Source of the DNA: a virus
Length of the DNA stretch: 22,973 bases
IMG/VR virus record: IMGVR_UViG_3300043496_000082
Location: 1-22,973 of that record
Strand: one strand, 5' to 3'
The translations under genes were made by a program, and so were the position numbers. Positions 1 to 7,697 of the stretch are shown piece by piece (the stretch's first letter is position 1; the number at the start of each line of letters is the position of its first letter). The notes beneath the pieces are model-generated. The model saw nothing but the letters and a program-made list of their open reading frames with translations. It was not told where the DNA came from and did not search any database.

Positions 1-68
1 GCTCGGATACCAAAACCGCGGCCGAATCGGAGCGCGGCCGCGCGCGGGTCCGTGCCGAATCCGCCTGA
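1..68 (+). CDS. 3' end of the HNH endonuclease gene (duplicate copy from the terminal repeat)
   Basis: The first 68 bases repeat the last 22 codons and the TGA stop of the HNH gene that is complete at 22558-22920. The copy has no start of its own and exists only because the circular sequence was cut inside this gene. It should be counted once. Confidence 0.85.
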   Translation, partial: SDTKTAAESERGRARVRAESA

Positions 69-121
69 ATCCCCAAACCGGGGGGGGGAGGGGCGAAGAA
101 AAAAGCGAAACCGCCCGAAAC
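1..121. repeat. Left copy of 121 bp terminal direct repeat (circular contig)
   Basis: These 121 bases are identical to the last 121 bases of the window, including the run of nine G. The HNH gene ends inside both copies, and the order HNH then terminase across the junction is the usual order in cos phages. The simplest reading is a circular molecule whose ends overlap by one assembler k-mer (121 is an odd, k-mer-like length), giving a true length of 22,852 bp. A genuine short terminal redundancy is possible but less likely. Confidence 0.9.
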
Positions 122-205
122 CCAAAAGACGGCAAAAAATCCGGCACGCAAAACCCAGCACGCACAACGACTTACAGGCGCTAAATTCAGCAAAAATGTC
201 AGATT
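69..205. other. Non-coding packaging region: candidate cos site and terminase leader
   Basis: This 137 bp gap between the HNH stop and the terminase start is the largest gap in the left part of the genome and has no convincing ORF. It starts with a G9-A-G4 run (79-93), then a purine-rich stretch with six A-tracts (99-104, 108-110, 118-120, 124-127, 134-139, 150-153), some spaced close to a helical turn. CGAAACC occurs twice, 10 bp apart (106-112 and 116-122), and CACGCA occurs twice (145-150, 160-165). In HK97-like phages the cos site lies beside HNH and terminase genes, so this is the best cos candidate; the cut site itself cannot be read. A weak -10-like TAAATT lies at 182-187. Confidence 0.45.
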
Positions 206-2071
206 GTGCAATTATCGTCACATAACGTGGACACTCCGGTACAGCCAACATTCGGCGGCGATTTCGCATCCTGGGTGAAACCGGTCAACAAGGGCGGTCG
301 ACCCCGCCTGGACGATGACGAGAAACGCCGGCGGGGCACGTTTGAGCCGGGGCGTTCCCAGGAAGCACGCCAGGCGGATCCGACGGCGCCGATGGTGCCC
401 CCCCGGGACTATCTGGCGCTTGCGGCCGGCTACGTCACCGGTGTGCGCGACGGCTCGACGCCGGCGTGCGTGTGGGTCAAGCTGGCGATCGAGCGCCAGG
501 GGCGCGACCTGGCGCGGGCGGCGGCCGACGATCCGACCTTCCCCTACGTCTGGTCGGAAGCCTACGTGCTCGACGCCTGCCACTTTCTCGAGCAGTTGCC
601 GCATACCTCCGGCAAGTGGGCGACGCCGACGCTCGAGCTCGCGCCATTTCAAGTGTTTTTCGTGGCGCTGCTGTTTGGCTGGCGGCTGCGCTCGGATCCG
701 GCGCGGCGCCGGTTTACGAGCGTCTATCTCGAGCTCGGGCGCAAGGGCGCGAAGTCGACGCTGATGGCGGGCTTTGCGCTGTATCACATGCTGCGCGAGG
801 ATGAGCCCGGCGCCGATGTCGTGTGCGGCGCATCCACGGGCGCCCAGGCGCGGATCGTGTTCGAGATTGCGCAAAAGATGGTGCGACGCTCGGCGTGGCT
901 GCGGGCGCATGGGCTGCGCGTCTTTGCCAAGTCGATTTTCATTGACGCCGGCGCGACGATGCGGCCGATCAATGCGAAGGCATCCACACAAGACGGGCTC
1001 AACCCGTCGTGCATCGTGCTCGATGAATCGCACGCGCAGTCGTTCAAGCTTCATGACGTGTTGAAGTCGGCCCAGGGCGCGCGGCTGAATCCGCTGATGC
1101 TCTGCCCCACGACGGCCGGCCACGATTTGCAGTCGGTCGGCTACGCGCTGCGCGGGACGCTGATCAAGGTGCTGCAAGGCGTGGTGACGGCCGACCATAT
1201 GTGCGGGCTGATCTATACGCTCGACGAGGGCGACGATTGGCGCGACGAGCGGGTCTGGATCAAGGCGATGCCGATGATCGGCACGACGCCGACGCTCGAG
1301 TGGGTGCGCGGGTACTCCGTCGATGCGCAAGCCACGTCGGGGCTCGAGGCCGAGTTCCGCGTCAAGATGTGTTCGCAGTGGGCGAACGCGGCGAGCACCT
1401 GGCTATCGCTCACACAATGGGACGCCTGTGCGGCGCCGATCACGATCGATCAGTTCGCCGGCGAGCCCTGCTACATCGGCGCTGACCTGGCGCAATTAGA
1501 CGATCTGGCGGCCGTGGCCCATGTGTTCGAGCGGGACGCGGTGCTGTATGCGTTCGTGACGCTCTACATCCCGGCGCTCGTGATTGCGGAGCGCGCGCGC
1601 GCGGTGCCGGAGTACCGGGCGTGGGTGAAGGCGGGGATCGTCAAAGTGACCGAGGGCAACATGATCGATTTCTCGGTCATTGAGGCGGATATCCGCGCGG
1701 CGGCGCGGCGGTTTCTGGTGCGGGATATCGTGTTCGATCAGTTCGGCTCGATTCAATTGGCCGGCGCGTTGGCGAATGACGGGCTCCCGGCGCGGATTGA
1801 AGGCAAAAACGCCAAGACCTGTACACCGCCGGCGCGGGAGCTCGAAACGCGGGTGAAGCACGGCCGATTGCGGCACGACGGCAATACGTGTCTCCGCTGG
1901 CAGGCGTCGAATGTGGTCGTGACGCGGCGGACGGACGACACGATCGTCCCGAAAAAAGAAAGCGCGGAGTCCGCGAACAAGATCGACGCGATCGACGCGA
2001 TGTTGTGGGCGATCGGCGGCTGGCTGCGCGGGCAGTCGCGCCAGGTCGACTATCAAATGGTCATTGTCTAA
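206..2071 (+). CDS. terL: Terminase large subunit (TerL)
   Basis: ATP-driven DNA packaging motor and nuclease that cuts phage DNA and pumps it into the prohead. The 621-residue product has an HK97-type ATPase with a Walker A variant GRKGAKST (178-185), Walker B CIVLDESHAQ (269-278) and a TTAG coupling motif (302-305). The nuclease half has acidic residues at D427 (IGAD), D511 (VFDQ) and D594/D597 (KIDAIDAM). Translation starts at a GTG with no clear ribosome site; a later ATG at 392 (residue 63) is an alternative and would give a more typical length. The extra N-terminus holds GGRPR and RRGTFEPGR, which loosely recall the start of small terminase subunits. No separate small subunit gene was recognised. 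Assignment to TerL is firm; the start is less so. Confidence 0.95.
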   Translation: MQLSSHNVDTPVQPTFGGDFASWVKPVNKGGRPRLDDDEKRRRGTFEPGRSQEARQADPTAPMVPPRDYLALAAGYVTGVRDGSTPACVWVKLAIERQGRDLARAAADDPTFPYVWSEAYVLDACHFLEQLPHTSGKWATPTLELAPFQVFFVALLFGWRLRSDPARRRFTSVYLELGRKGAKSTLMAGFALYHMLREDEPGADVVCGASTGAQARIVFEIAQKMVRRSAWLRAHGLRVFAKSIFIDAGATMRPINAKASTQDGLNPSCIVLDESHAQSFKLHDVLKSAQGARLNPLMLCPTTAGHDLQSVGYALRGTLIKVLQGVVTADHMCGLIYTLDEGDDWRDERVWIKAMPMIGTTPTLEWVRGYSVDAQATSGLEAEFRVKMCSQWANAASTWLSLTQWDACAAPITIDQFAGEPCYIGADLAQLDDLAAVAHVFERDAVLYAFVTLYIPALVIAERARAVPEYRAWVKAGIVKVTEGNMIDFSVIEADIRAAARRFLVRDIVFDQFGSIQLAGALANDGLPARIEGKNAKTCTPPARELETRVKHGRLRHDGNTCLRWQASNVVVTRRTDDTIVPKKESAESANKIDAIDAMLWAIGGWLRGQSRQVDYQMVIV

Positions 2072-2088
2072 GCGCGGAAGGGGGCACC

Positions 2089-2280
2089 ATGCCAGAGGAT
2101 CCACCGACGCGGGTGCGCAACGTGGGCGGCCGGCCGCGGGTGCCGGCGGCGGAACGGCTGGTACGGACGTATGTCTCCCTGCGGCCGGCGACCTATGACG
2201 CCTTTGCGCGGAAAGCGTTAGCGCTCAATGTCTCGATTACGCGGCTGTTGCGTCAGGAGCTCGAGCGGGGCCGGCGGTGA
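2089..2280 (+). CDS. Small ribbon-helix-helix-like DNA-binding protein
   Basis: A 63-residue basic protein with a purine-rich ribosome site (GGAAGGGGG, 2076-2084) five bases before the ATG. After an N-terminal GGRPR motif, residues 26-60 read as a short beta strand (RTYVSLRP) followed by two helices, the pattern of Arc/CopG-type ribbon-helix-helix proteins. Sitting right behind the terminase, it could be a DNA-binding packaging accessory or a regulator of late genes. GGRPR is shared with the TerL N-terminus. The fold is inferred from pattern only; the function is unknown. Confidence 0.7.
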   Translation: MPEDPPTRVRNVGGRPRVPAAERLVRTYVSLRPATYDAFARKALALNVSITRLLRQELERGRR

Positions 2281-2537
2281 CACGTCGGCGCCAGGCGCCG
2301 CGGCCGGCGGCGTTGACCGATCCGGAGGATCCGGGGTGGGTGCTGTCGGTCCACTTGAACGAGGCCGATATGCGCGCGGTCGCGGCCGGCGTGTTGCCGG
2401 CGTGGTTGCCGGCGGAAGCGGCGCGGGCGCTGGTGTGGTTCGATGAAGGCATTGCGGCCGGGCTCGAGGCCGACGCGCGCGCGCGGCGCCGACGCGACGA
2501 CGAGCCCGGCACAGTTGCCGCTACGGCTCGAGGCTGA
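2277..2537 (+). CDS. Hypothetical protein in the packaging-capsid interval
   Basis: An 86-residue protein starting at a GTG that overlaps the previous stop (GTGA), the coupling seen throughout this operon. It begins with a basic proline-rich stretch, has a central acidic and hydrophobic part (residues 15-65, with WVLSVHLNEADM and LVWFDEG) and ends in an Arg-rich tail. I do not recognise a family. Its end overlaps the next gene by about 23 bp if that gene starts at 2515. Confidence 0.6.
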   Translation: MTRRRQAPRPAALTDPEDPGWVLSVHLNEADMRAVAAGVLPAWLPAEAARALVWFDEGIAAGLEADARARRRRDDEPGTVAATARG

Positions 2538-2703
2538 CGGGCCGCCGGCGCTGCGGCTCGAGCTCGATCCGGTCGTGGGCTCGACGGTCCTGGCCGACGG
2601 CCGGCGCGTCTGGTGGCGGCAGTACGCGATCTGCATCGATACCGGGTGGCGCGGCTGGGCGCCGGGGCCGATCGGCCGGGTGGAGTTTTCCCACATGACA
2701 TAA
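2515..2703 (+). CDS. Small hypothetical protein upstream of capsid gene
   Basis: A 62-residue protein if translation begins at TTG 2515; an in-frame ATG at 2443 would add 24 residues but would overlap the preceding gene by 95 bp, which is out of character for this genome. The body is Trp-rich and looks like a folded beta domain (RRVWWRQYAICIDTGWRGW, residues 30-48). It ends at TAA 2701-2703, inside a pair of direct repeats. No family was recognised and the start is uncertain. Confidence 0.5.
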   Translation: MPLRLEADGPPALRLELDPVVGSTVLADGRRVWWRQYAICIDTGWRGWAPGPIGRVEFSHMT

Positions 2704-2728
2704 CCGGTTTTCCCACATGAGAAAACCG
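2685..2728. repeat. Paired 14 bp direct repeats overlapping a stem-loop
   Basis: GTTTTCCCACATGA occurs at 2685-2698 and again at 2707-2720, 22 bp apart. The second copy forms the left arm and loop of a perfect 8 bp inverted repeat: CGGTTTTC (2705-2712), loop of 8, GAAAACCG (2721-2728). It lies just before the capsid gene. It may be an operator, an RNA element or a weak terminator; there is no T-run after the stem. Confidence 0.6.
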
Positions 2729-2760
2729 TGGCGCCGGCGGGGCCGTGATTTACTCGGCGC

Positions 2761-4635
2761 GTGGATTCCCCGCTCGGATCGTTTCTGCTGGTCAAGAGCG
2801 TCGATGCGCCGGCGCGGACGTTTCGCGGGATTGCGACGACGCCGGCCGTCGACTCGGGCGGCGATAGCGTCGATCCGTTCGGCGTCGTGTACGCCAATCC
2901 GCTCCCGCTGCTCCTGCATCACGATCCGAAACAAGTAATCGGCCAGGCGACGTTCGGCACACCGACGTCGGCCGGGATTCCGTTTACGGCGTCGATTCCC
3001 GTGATCACGGAGCCCGGCGCGTTGCGCGATCGGTGCGACGAGGCGTGGCAGTCGATTGTCGCGGGGCTGCTGCAAGCCGTGTCGATTGGCTGGTTGCCGC
3101 TGGCCGACGGGATCGAATACCTCAAGAGCGGCGCGCGCCGGCTGCGGAAGATCGAAGTTCGAGAATTATCGTTGACGCCGATCCCGTCGAATCGGGAAGC
3201 GGCGATTTTAGCGTTCAAGTCACTCGGGGCCGCGGCGGGCTCGTTCAGTCCTGGCGATACAGGGCGCATCACAGGATCAACCATGACCACCAGCGAACAG
3301 ATCACGGCGCTCGAGGGCGACAAGGCGGCGGACGTGTCCCGGATGGGCGAATTGCTCGGCGGCGGGCCGGCGCTTGAGGGCGAGGCGGCGACGGAGTACG
3401 ACGGCCTGATTCTCAAGGTCAAGTCGGCGGAGGACTCGATCGGCCGGCTCAAGGCGTTTGAAGCGGCGAACGTCGGCAGCGCGCGGCCGGTGACGCTGGC
3501 GGCCGGGGCGCCGCGGCCGTACCTGCGGCCCAAATCGCAACTGCCGGCCGGGACGCTGGCGGCGCGCTACTGCATGGCGCTGATTGTCGGCAAGGGCTCG
3601 CGCTCGGACGCGGCGGATTATGCGGCGGCGCGCTGGCGCGACACGCCGGAGGTCGGGCTCGCGTTCAAGGCGGCGGTCGCGCCGGCGACGACGACGGATG
3701 CGAATTGGGCCAAGCCGCTGGTGCAGATCCCGGGGTTCGGCCAGGAACTGATCGAGCTCGTGCAGCCACTGAGCGTGATCGGCCGGCTGACCGGATTATC
3801 CGAAGTGCCATTCGGCGTGCCGGTGCCGATCGAAACGGCCGGCGCGACGGTCAATTGGGTCGGGGAAGTCAAACCCAAGCCGGTGAGCAAGGGCGCGCTG
3901 ACGTCGGACTCGGTGCCGAACAGCAAGATTGCCGGGATCATCGCGTTTTCCGAAGAGCTCGCGCGATCGTCCAGTCCGAAAGCGGAACAGGTGTTCCGGA
4001 AAATGCTGGTCAACGGGATCGCCAAATTCCGGGACGAGCAGTTCTTGGATCCGGCGGTGGCGTCGGTCGTGGGCGTCAAGCCGGGCTCGATCACCAATGG
4101 CATTGTTGGCACGCCGGCCACGGCGGATCCGGCGGCGGACATCAATTTGATGTTGTCCAAGTTCGTGATTGCGGGCATTCCGCTCTCGAGCATCACGATC
4201 ATTCTGTCGGAGGGCAATGCGTTTGCCCTGGGGTTGCAGCGGACGCCGATGGGGGAGCCGATGTTCCCGTCACTCGGCGCGGAGGGCGGCACGATCGGCG
4301 GGATTAAGGTGCTGGCGTCCAATGCGGCCAAGTCGAATGTGATCGGCGTGTCGACGCCGTACATCCTGGTTGCGGATGACGGCGGGATCACGGTCGACCT
4401 GTCGCGGGAAGCGTCGCTGCAGATGTCGGATGCGCCCGTGGACGACGGGACGCAAGTGCTCGTCTCGCTCTGGCAGAACAACTTGATCGGGCTGCGCGCG
4501 GAACAGTTCATCGGCTGGAAACGGGCCGTGTCGGGCTCGGTGCAGTTGGTGACCGGGGCGGCGTACGCGCCGACGGTGATCAACCAGGGCGGCACGACGC
4601 ATCAGGGCGGCCTGCCGATCGGCGGCAAGCACTAA
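2761..4635 (+). CDS. Prohead protease fused to HK97-type major capsid protein
   Basis: A single 624-residue reading frame encodes both the maturation protease and the capsid shell protein. Residues 1-150 are an HK97 (S78/U35-type) prohead protease: FRGIATTPAVDSGGDSVDP (21-39), the catalytic-His region LLLHHD (50-55), catalytic Ser in AVSIGWLP (106-113) and VRELSLTPIPSN (133-144). Residues 175-250 are a predicted coiled, charged scaffold-like delta segment, and about 260-624 the HK97-fold capsid domain. Translation starts at GTG 2761. At residue 175 an internal in-frame ATG (3283) has AGGA seven bases upstream (3273-3276), so a separate capsid precursor of 450 residues may also be made. In most relatives the two are separate genes; fusions are known. 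Confidence 0.92.
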   Translation: MDSPLGSFLLVKSVDAPARTFRGIATTPAVDSGGDSVDPFGVVYANPLPLLLHHDPKQVIGQATFGTPTSAGIPFTASIPVITEPGALRDRCDEAWQSIVAGLLQAVSIGWLPLADGIEYLKSGARRLRKIEVRELSLTPIPSNREAAILAFKSLGAAAGSFSPGDTGRITGSTMTTSEQITALEGDKAADVSRMGELLGGGPALEGEAATEYDGLILKVKSAEDSIGRLKAFEAANVGSARPVTLAAGAPRPYLRPKSQLPAGTLAARYCMALIVGKGSRSDAADYAAARWRDTPEVGLAFKAAVAPATTTDANWAKPLVQIPGFGQELIELVQPLSVIGRLTGLSEVPFGVPVPIETAGATVNWVGEVKPKPVSKGALTSDSVPNSKIAGIIAFSEELARSSSPKAEQVFRKMLVNGIAKFRDEQFLDPAVASVVGVKPGSITNGIVGTPATADPAADINLMLSKFVIAGIPLSSITIILSEGNAFALGLQRTPMGEPMFPSLGAEGGTIGGIKVLASNAAKSNVIGVSTPYILVADDGGITVDLSREASLQMSDAPVDDGTQVLVSLWQNNLIGLRAEQFIGWKRAVSGSVQLVTGAAYAPTVINQGGTTHQGGLPIGGKH

Positions 4636-4716
4636 TCAGCGGCCACGGCGCCGGCGTCGGGCTGCGGGGCTGGGATCCGCGGCGCGGCGCCGGCGTTGTC
4701 GTGAGCAGGGGGGCGG

Positions 4717-6141
4717 ATGCGGTTACCGTTTGGCTTTACGTTGTCGCGGGCGCGGCCGTCGGCGGGGGCGAAGGGCGGCGGCGGCTGGGCGCCGGCCGTG
4801 CGGGAACCGTATACGGGCGCCTGGCAACTGAACGACGAGCAAACCGCGGGCGGCGTGCTGCTCAATCCGATTGTCTTTACGTGCGTCGATCTGATTGCGC
4901 GCGAAATTGCCAAGATGCGGCTGCGGTTACTCGAGCGGGATGCGCTCGGGATCTGGCATGAGGTCAGCAATTCGGCGTACTCGCCGGTGCTGCGGAAACC
5001 GAATCGCTACCAGACGACGCAGAAATTCATTGAAGCGTGGTTGCTGTCGAAGCTGGTCCACGGTAATACCTACGTCTTAAAGCAGCGGGACGCGCGCGGC
5101 GTCGTGGCGGCGCTGTACGTGCTCGATCCGACGAAAGTGGCGGTCCTGATTGCGTCGGATGGCGGCGTCTATTACGAGCTCAAGCGCGATGACCTGCAAG
5201 CCGACGGGTTCGACGGCGCGCGGGCGCTCGACCTGGCCGAGAGCGATCGGATCGTCGTGCCGGCGTCGGAAATGATCCACGACATCTACGCGGCGCTCTA
5301 TCATCCGCTGATCGGCGTGTCGCCGATTTATGCGTGCGCGACTACGGCGCTCCAAAGTACGTCGGTGACGGATAACCAATCCGTGTTTTTCGCCAATGGT
5401 AGTCGGCCGAGTGGCATCCTGACGGCGCCGGCCGGGATCGGTGACGAGCAATTGGCGAAGGTCAAAAAGACGTGGCAAGAGGGGTACTCGGGCCAGAACG
5501 CCGGCAAGACGGCGATCATCGGCTTCGATATGAAGTATCAGCCGCTGACGGTGAACGCGGTCGATGCGCAGCTGATCGAGCAATTGAAATGGGGCGCGGA
5601 AACGATCTGCGCGTGCTTCCATGTCCCGCTGTACATCGTCAATCAGGGCCAGGCGCCGGGCGGGCTCGATGCCGAATCGTTGGTGCAACTGTTCTACTCG
5701 CAGTGTTTGCAAAGCCTGGTGACGGCGCTCGAGTGGTGCATGGACGAGGGGCTCGAGCTCGCGCCGTCGTTGGGCACGGAGTTCGATATCGATGATCTGA
5801 TCTGGATGAATACCGACGTGCGCACGAAAGCCGCGGCGGAGTCGATCGGATCGGGGGCGCTGTCGCCGAATGAGGCGCGCGCCAAGTACTACGGGCTGGG
5901 GCCGGTCGTGGGCGGCGCGTCGCCGATGGTGCAGCAACAGTACTTCAGCCTGGCGGCGCTGGCAGAGCGCGATCGGGATGCGCCGTTTACGCGGGCGCCA
6001 GGCGCGGCGCCGGCGACGCCGGCCGCGGTGCCGATCGCGGAGCGGGAACCAGACGGCCAGGCGCCGGCGACGAAAGCGATCGAGATTGATGCGGGGGCGT
6101 TTCTCGCGGTCCTGACGAAAGCGATCGGGGTGGCGGCGTGA
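4717..6141 (+). CDS. Portal protein (HK97 family)
   Basis: Forms the dodecameric ring at the capsid vertex through which DNA enters and to which the tail joins. The 474-residue protein shows the family pattern near its start (VFTCVDLIAREIAKM, about residues 53-67, then PVLRKPN and LLSKLVHGNTYVLKQRD), followed by the conserved central region (SVFFANGSRPSGIL) and a disordered Ala/Pro-rich C-terminus. The ATG follows a strong purine run (CAGGGGGGCGG). The 81 bp gap before it is GC-rich and non-coding. Placing the portal after the protease-capsid gene is a rearrangement of the usual terminase-portal-protease-capsid order. Confidence 0.95.
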   Translation: MRLPFGFTLSRARPSAGAKGGGGWAPAVREPYTGAWQLNDEQTAGGVLLNPIVFTCVDLIAREIAKMRLRLLERDALGIWHEVSNSAYSPVLRKPNRYQTTQKFIEAWLLSKLVHGNTYVLKQRDARGVVAALYVLDPTKVAVLIASDGGVYYELKRDDLQADGFDGARALDLAESDRIVVPASEMIHDIYAALYHPLIGVSPIYACATTALQSTSVTDNQSVFFANGSRPSGILTAPAGIGDEQLAKVKKTWQEGYSGQNAGKTAIIGFDMKYQPLTVNAVDAQLIEQLKWGAETICACFHVPLYIVNQGQAPGGLDAESLVQLFYSQCLQSLVTALEWCMDEGLELAPSLGTEFDIDDLIWMNTDVRTKAAAESIGSGALSPNEARAKYYGLGPVVGGASPMVQQQYFSLAALAERDRDAPFTRAPGAAPATPAAVPIAEREPDGQAPATKAIEIDAGAFLAVLTKAIGVAA

Positions 6142-6605
6142 CACTTGAGCAATTGGCGGAAGTCACTGGCGCGATGTTTCGCGCGGCGCTCGGGGATCTG
6201 GCGGTCAAGTTCGCGGAACTGTCGGCGGACGTGCGCGGCCGCGTGGCGGCGCTCGAGGCGCGGCCGGCGGTGCCGGGGCCGGCCGGCGTCGACGGGGCGC
6301 CAGGCGCCGCGGGCCAGGATGGCGCCGACGGGTTGACGTTTGGCGATCTGGTGATCGAGCAACTGAGCGAGCGCGAGGTGTTGGTCAAGGCGATTGCCGG
6401 CGAGCGGGTCAAGGAGCTCGGGCGCCTGGTGTTTCCGGTGGTGCTCGACGCCGGCACGTATACGGCCGGCCGCCTGTACGAGAAGGGCGACGCGGTGAGC
6501 TACGACGGGTCGTTGTGGATTGCGCGCCAAGCGACGACGGCGCGGCCGGCGACGGCGGACGGCGCCGCGGGCTGGCGGCTGGCGGTCAAGCGGGGCGGGC
6601 GATGA
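6138..6605 (+). CDS. Collagen-like virion protein with carbohydrate-binding-like C-terminus
   Basis: A 155-residue protein starting at GTG, overlapping the portal stop (GTGA). Residues 1-42 form an amphipathic helical region that could trimerise. Residues 46-65 are Gly-X-Y repeats (GPAGVDGAPGAAGQDGADG), as in phage collagen-like fibres. After a linker helix, residues 104-151 (TYTAGRLYEKGDAVSYDG, WIARQ, then a late Trp) match the pattern of CBM5/12-type chitin/carbohydrate-binding modules. Its position between portal and connector suggests a head decoration or neck fibre that holds the virion to surface sugars. Domain calls are by pattern; the role is inferred. Confidence 0.75.
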   Translation: MTLEQLAEVTGAMFRAALGDLAVKFAELSADVRGRVAALEARPAVPGPAGVDGAPGAAGQDGADGLTFGDLVIEQLSEREVLVKAIAGERVKELGRLVFPVVLDAGTYTAGRLYEKGDAVSYDGSLWIARQATTARPATADGAAGWRLAVKRGGR

Positions 6606-6931
6606 GTCCGACGCCGGATCCGGTGGTGCCGGAACTGGTGACGCTGGCCGACGCGAAGGTGCATCTGCGGATCCGGGATACCGATCACGATGCCGATGTC
6701 GACGCGAAACGCTCGGCGGCGTCGGCGATTGTGTTTCGGCATTTGAAGCAACAAGCCGATCCGGCGTGGACGGCGACGACGGTGCCGGGCGATGTCAAAA
6801 GCGCGGTGTTGGTGCTCTTGACGTTTCTCTATCAGGAGCGCGGCGACGGCGTGGCGCCGACGAGCGCGGTTGAGGTGTGGGCCTGTATTGATCGGATCCT
6901 GGCGTGGCGCCGGGATCCGGCGGTGCTCTGA
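6602..6931 (+). CDS. Head-tail connector (HK97 gp6-like)
   Basis: A 109-residue adaptor that binds under the portal and extends the neck. The start at ATG 6602 overlaps the previous stop (ATGA). Family features are VTLADAKVHLRIRDTDHDAD near the N-terminus, a helix with SAASAIVFRHL, a Pro before VKSAVLVLLTFLYQERGD, and a C-terminal helix. The length is typical. Neighbours (portal before, head-tail joining protein after) support the call. Confidence 0.88.
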   Translation: MSPTPDPVVPELVTLADAKVHLRIRDTDHDADVDAKRSAASAIVFRHLKQQADPAWTATTVPGDVKSAVLVLLTFLYQERGDGVAPTSAVEVWACIDRILAWRRDPAVL

Positions 6932-7278
6932 TGCCGGTCGGGGAGTGGCGCAACGTCGTGGCGCTCGAGGCGCCGACGCCGGTCCGGGATGGCGAGGGCG
7001 GCTACGTCGATACCTGGGCGCCGCTCACGCCGGGGTTGTGGGATTGCAGTATTCGATCCGCGGGGCCGCATGATCTCGAGCGGTCGGCGGCCGGCACGAC
7101 GGCGGCGTCGGCGTCGCATGTGCTCGGCGGGCGCTATCACGCCGGCGTGACGACGCAAACCCGGATCCGCTACACCGATCCGGATCGGGGCGAGCGGCTG
7201 TTCTCGGTGATCTACGTCGAAAATGTCGGCGAGCGCGGCGACGCGATGACGCTGCTGGTGACGGAGGTGGTCGAGTGA
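6931..7278 (+). CDS. Head-tail joining protein (head closure, SPP1 gp16-like family)
   Basis: A 115-residue protein that closes the capsid exit and receives the tail. The start ATG 6931 shares its A with the preceding TGA. It begins with a short beta strand (WRNVVALEAPTPVRDGEGGYVDTW), has a central region with ASHVLGGRYHAGVTTQTRI and ends with LFSVIYVENVGERGDAMTLLVTEVVE, the usual all-beta head-closure pattern. Order and size match the family. Confidence 0.85.
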   Translation: MPVGEWRNVVALEAPTPVRDGEGGYVDTWAPLTPGLWDCSIRSAGPHDLERSAAGTTAASASHVLGGRYHAGVTTQTRIRYTDPDRGERLFSVIYVENVGERGDAMTLLVTEVVE

Positions 7279-7697
7279 TCCGGGTGCTCTGGGATGGGAT
7301 GGACGATTTGAAAGCCGGGTTCGGCTCGTTGCCGGCGGACCTGGCGGCGGCGGTGGTGCCGCTGGCGCGGACGGCCGCGGCGCGGGCGGCGGGACGGATC
7401 CGGGCGGGCTACGTCAAGAAAACGGGCGAGCTCGCCGGCGGCGTGCAAGTGCTCGAGCAACCGACGGGGCCGTACGGCGTCACGGTGTCGGTGGTCAATC
7501 TGACCTGGTGGGCGCGGGTGTACGAGAAGGGCTCCAAGCCGCGCTATACCGGGCGCCGCGGCCGGGCGCGCGCGTATCGCGGGATCATGCCGGCGCGGCC
7601 GGTGTTTGGGCCGATCATGGGGGCGGAGCGCGCGGCCTTCGATCGGCAAGTGGTGGCGGTGCTGCGCCAGGCGGGGTTACAGGTCGATGCCGCGTGA
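7275..7697 (+). CDS. HK97 gp10-like tail component
   Basis: A 140-residue neck/tail-terminator family protein. It begins at GTG overlapping the previous stop. The N-terminal part is helical and Ala-rich (residues 10-45), followed by KKTGELAGGVQV and the characteristic ARVYEKGSKPR region (about 79-89), then an Arg/Gly-rich loop and a C-terminal helix. It lies between head closure and the tail completion protein, as in HK97-type phages. Confidence 0.85.
   Translation: MIRVLWDGMDDLKAGFGSLPADLAAAVVPLARTAAARAAGRIRAGYVKKTGELAGGVQVLEQPTGPYGVTVSVVNLTWWARVYEKGSKPRYTGRRGRARAYRGIMPARPVFGPIMGAERAAFDRQVVAVLRQAGLQVDAA

Noticed and set aside
1-121. Genuine direct terminal repeats of a T7-like linear genome
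   Set aside because: A 121 bp overlap equals a plausible assembler k-mer, cuts through the HNH coding region, and the genome has an HNH-terminase arrangement typical of cos phages.
171-205. Late promoter just before terL (TTACAG / TAAATT)
   Set aside because: The boxes are weak matches and wrongly spaced; not enough to call a promoter.
218-1330. Long minus-strand frame opposite the terminase
   Set aside because: Arg/His-rich shadow; terminase motifs on the plus strand are clear.
5077-6144. Long minus-strand frame opposite the portal gene
   Set aside because: Arg-rich shadow of a well-recognised portal protein.
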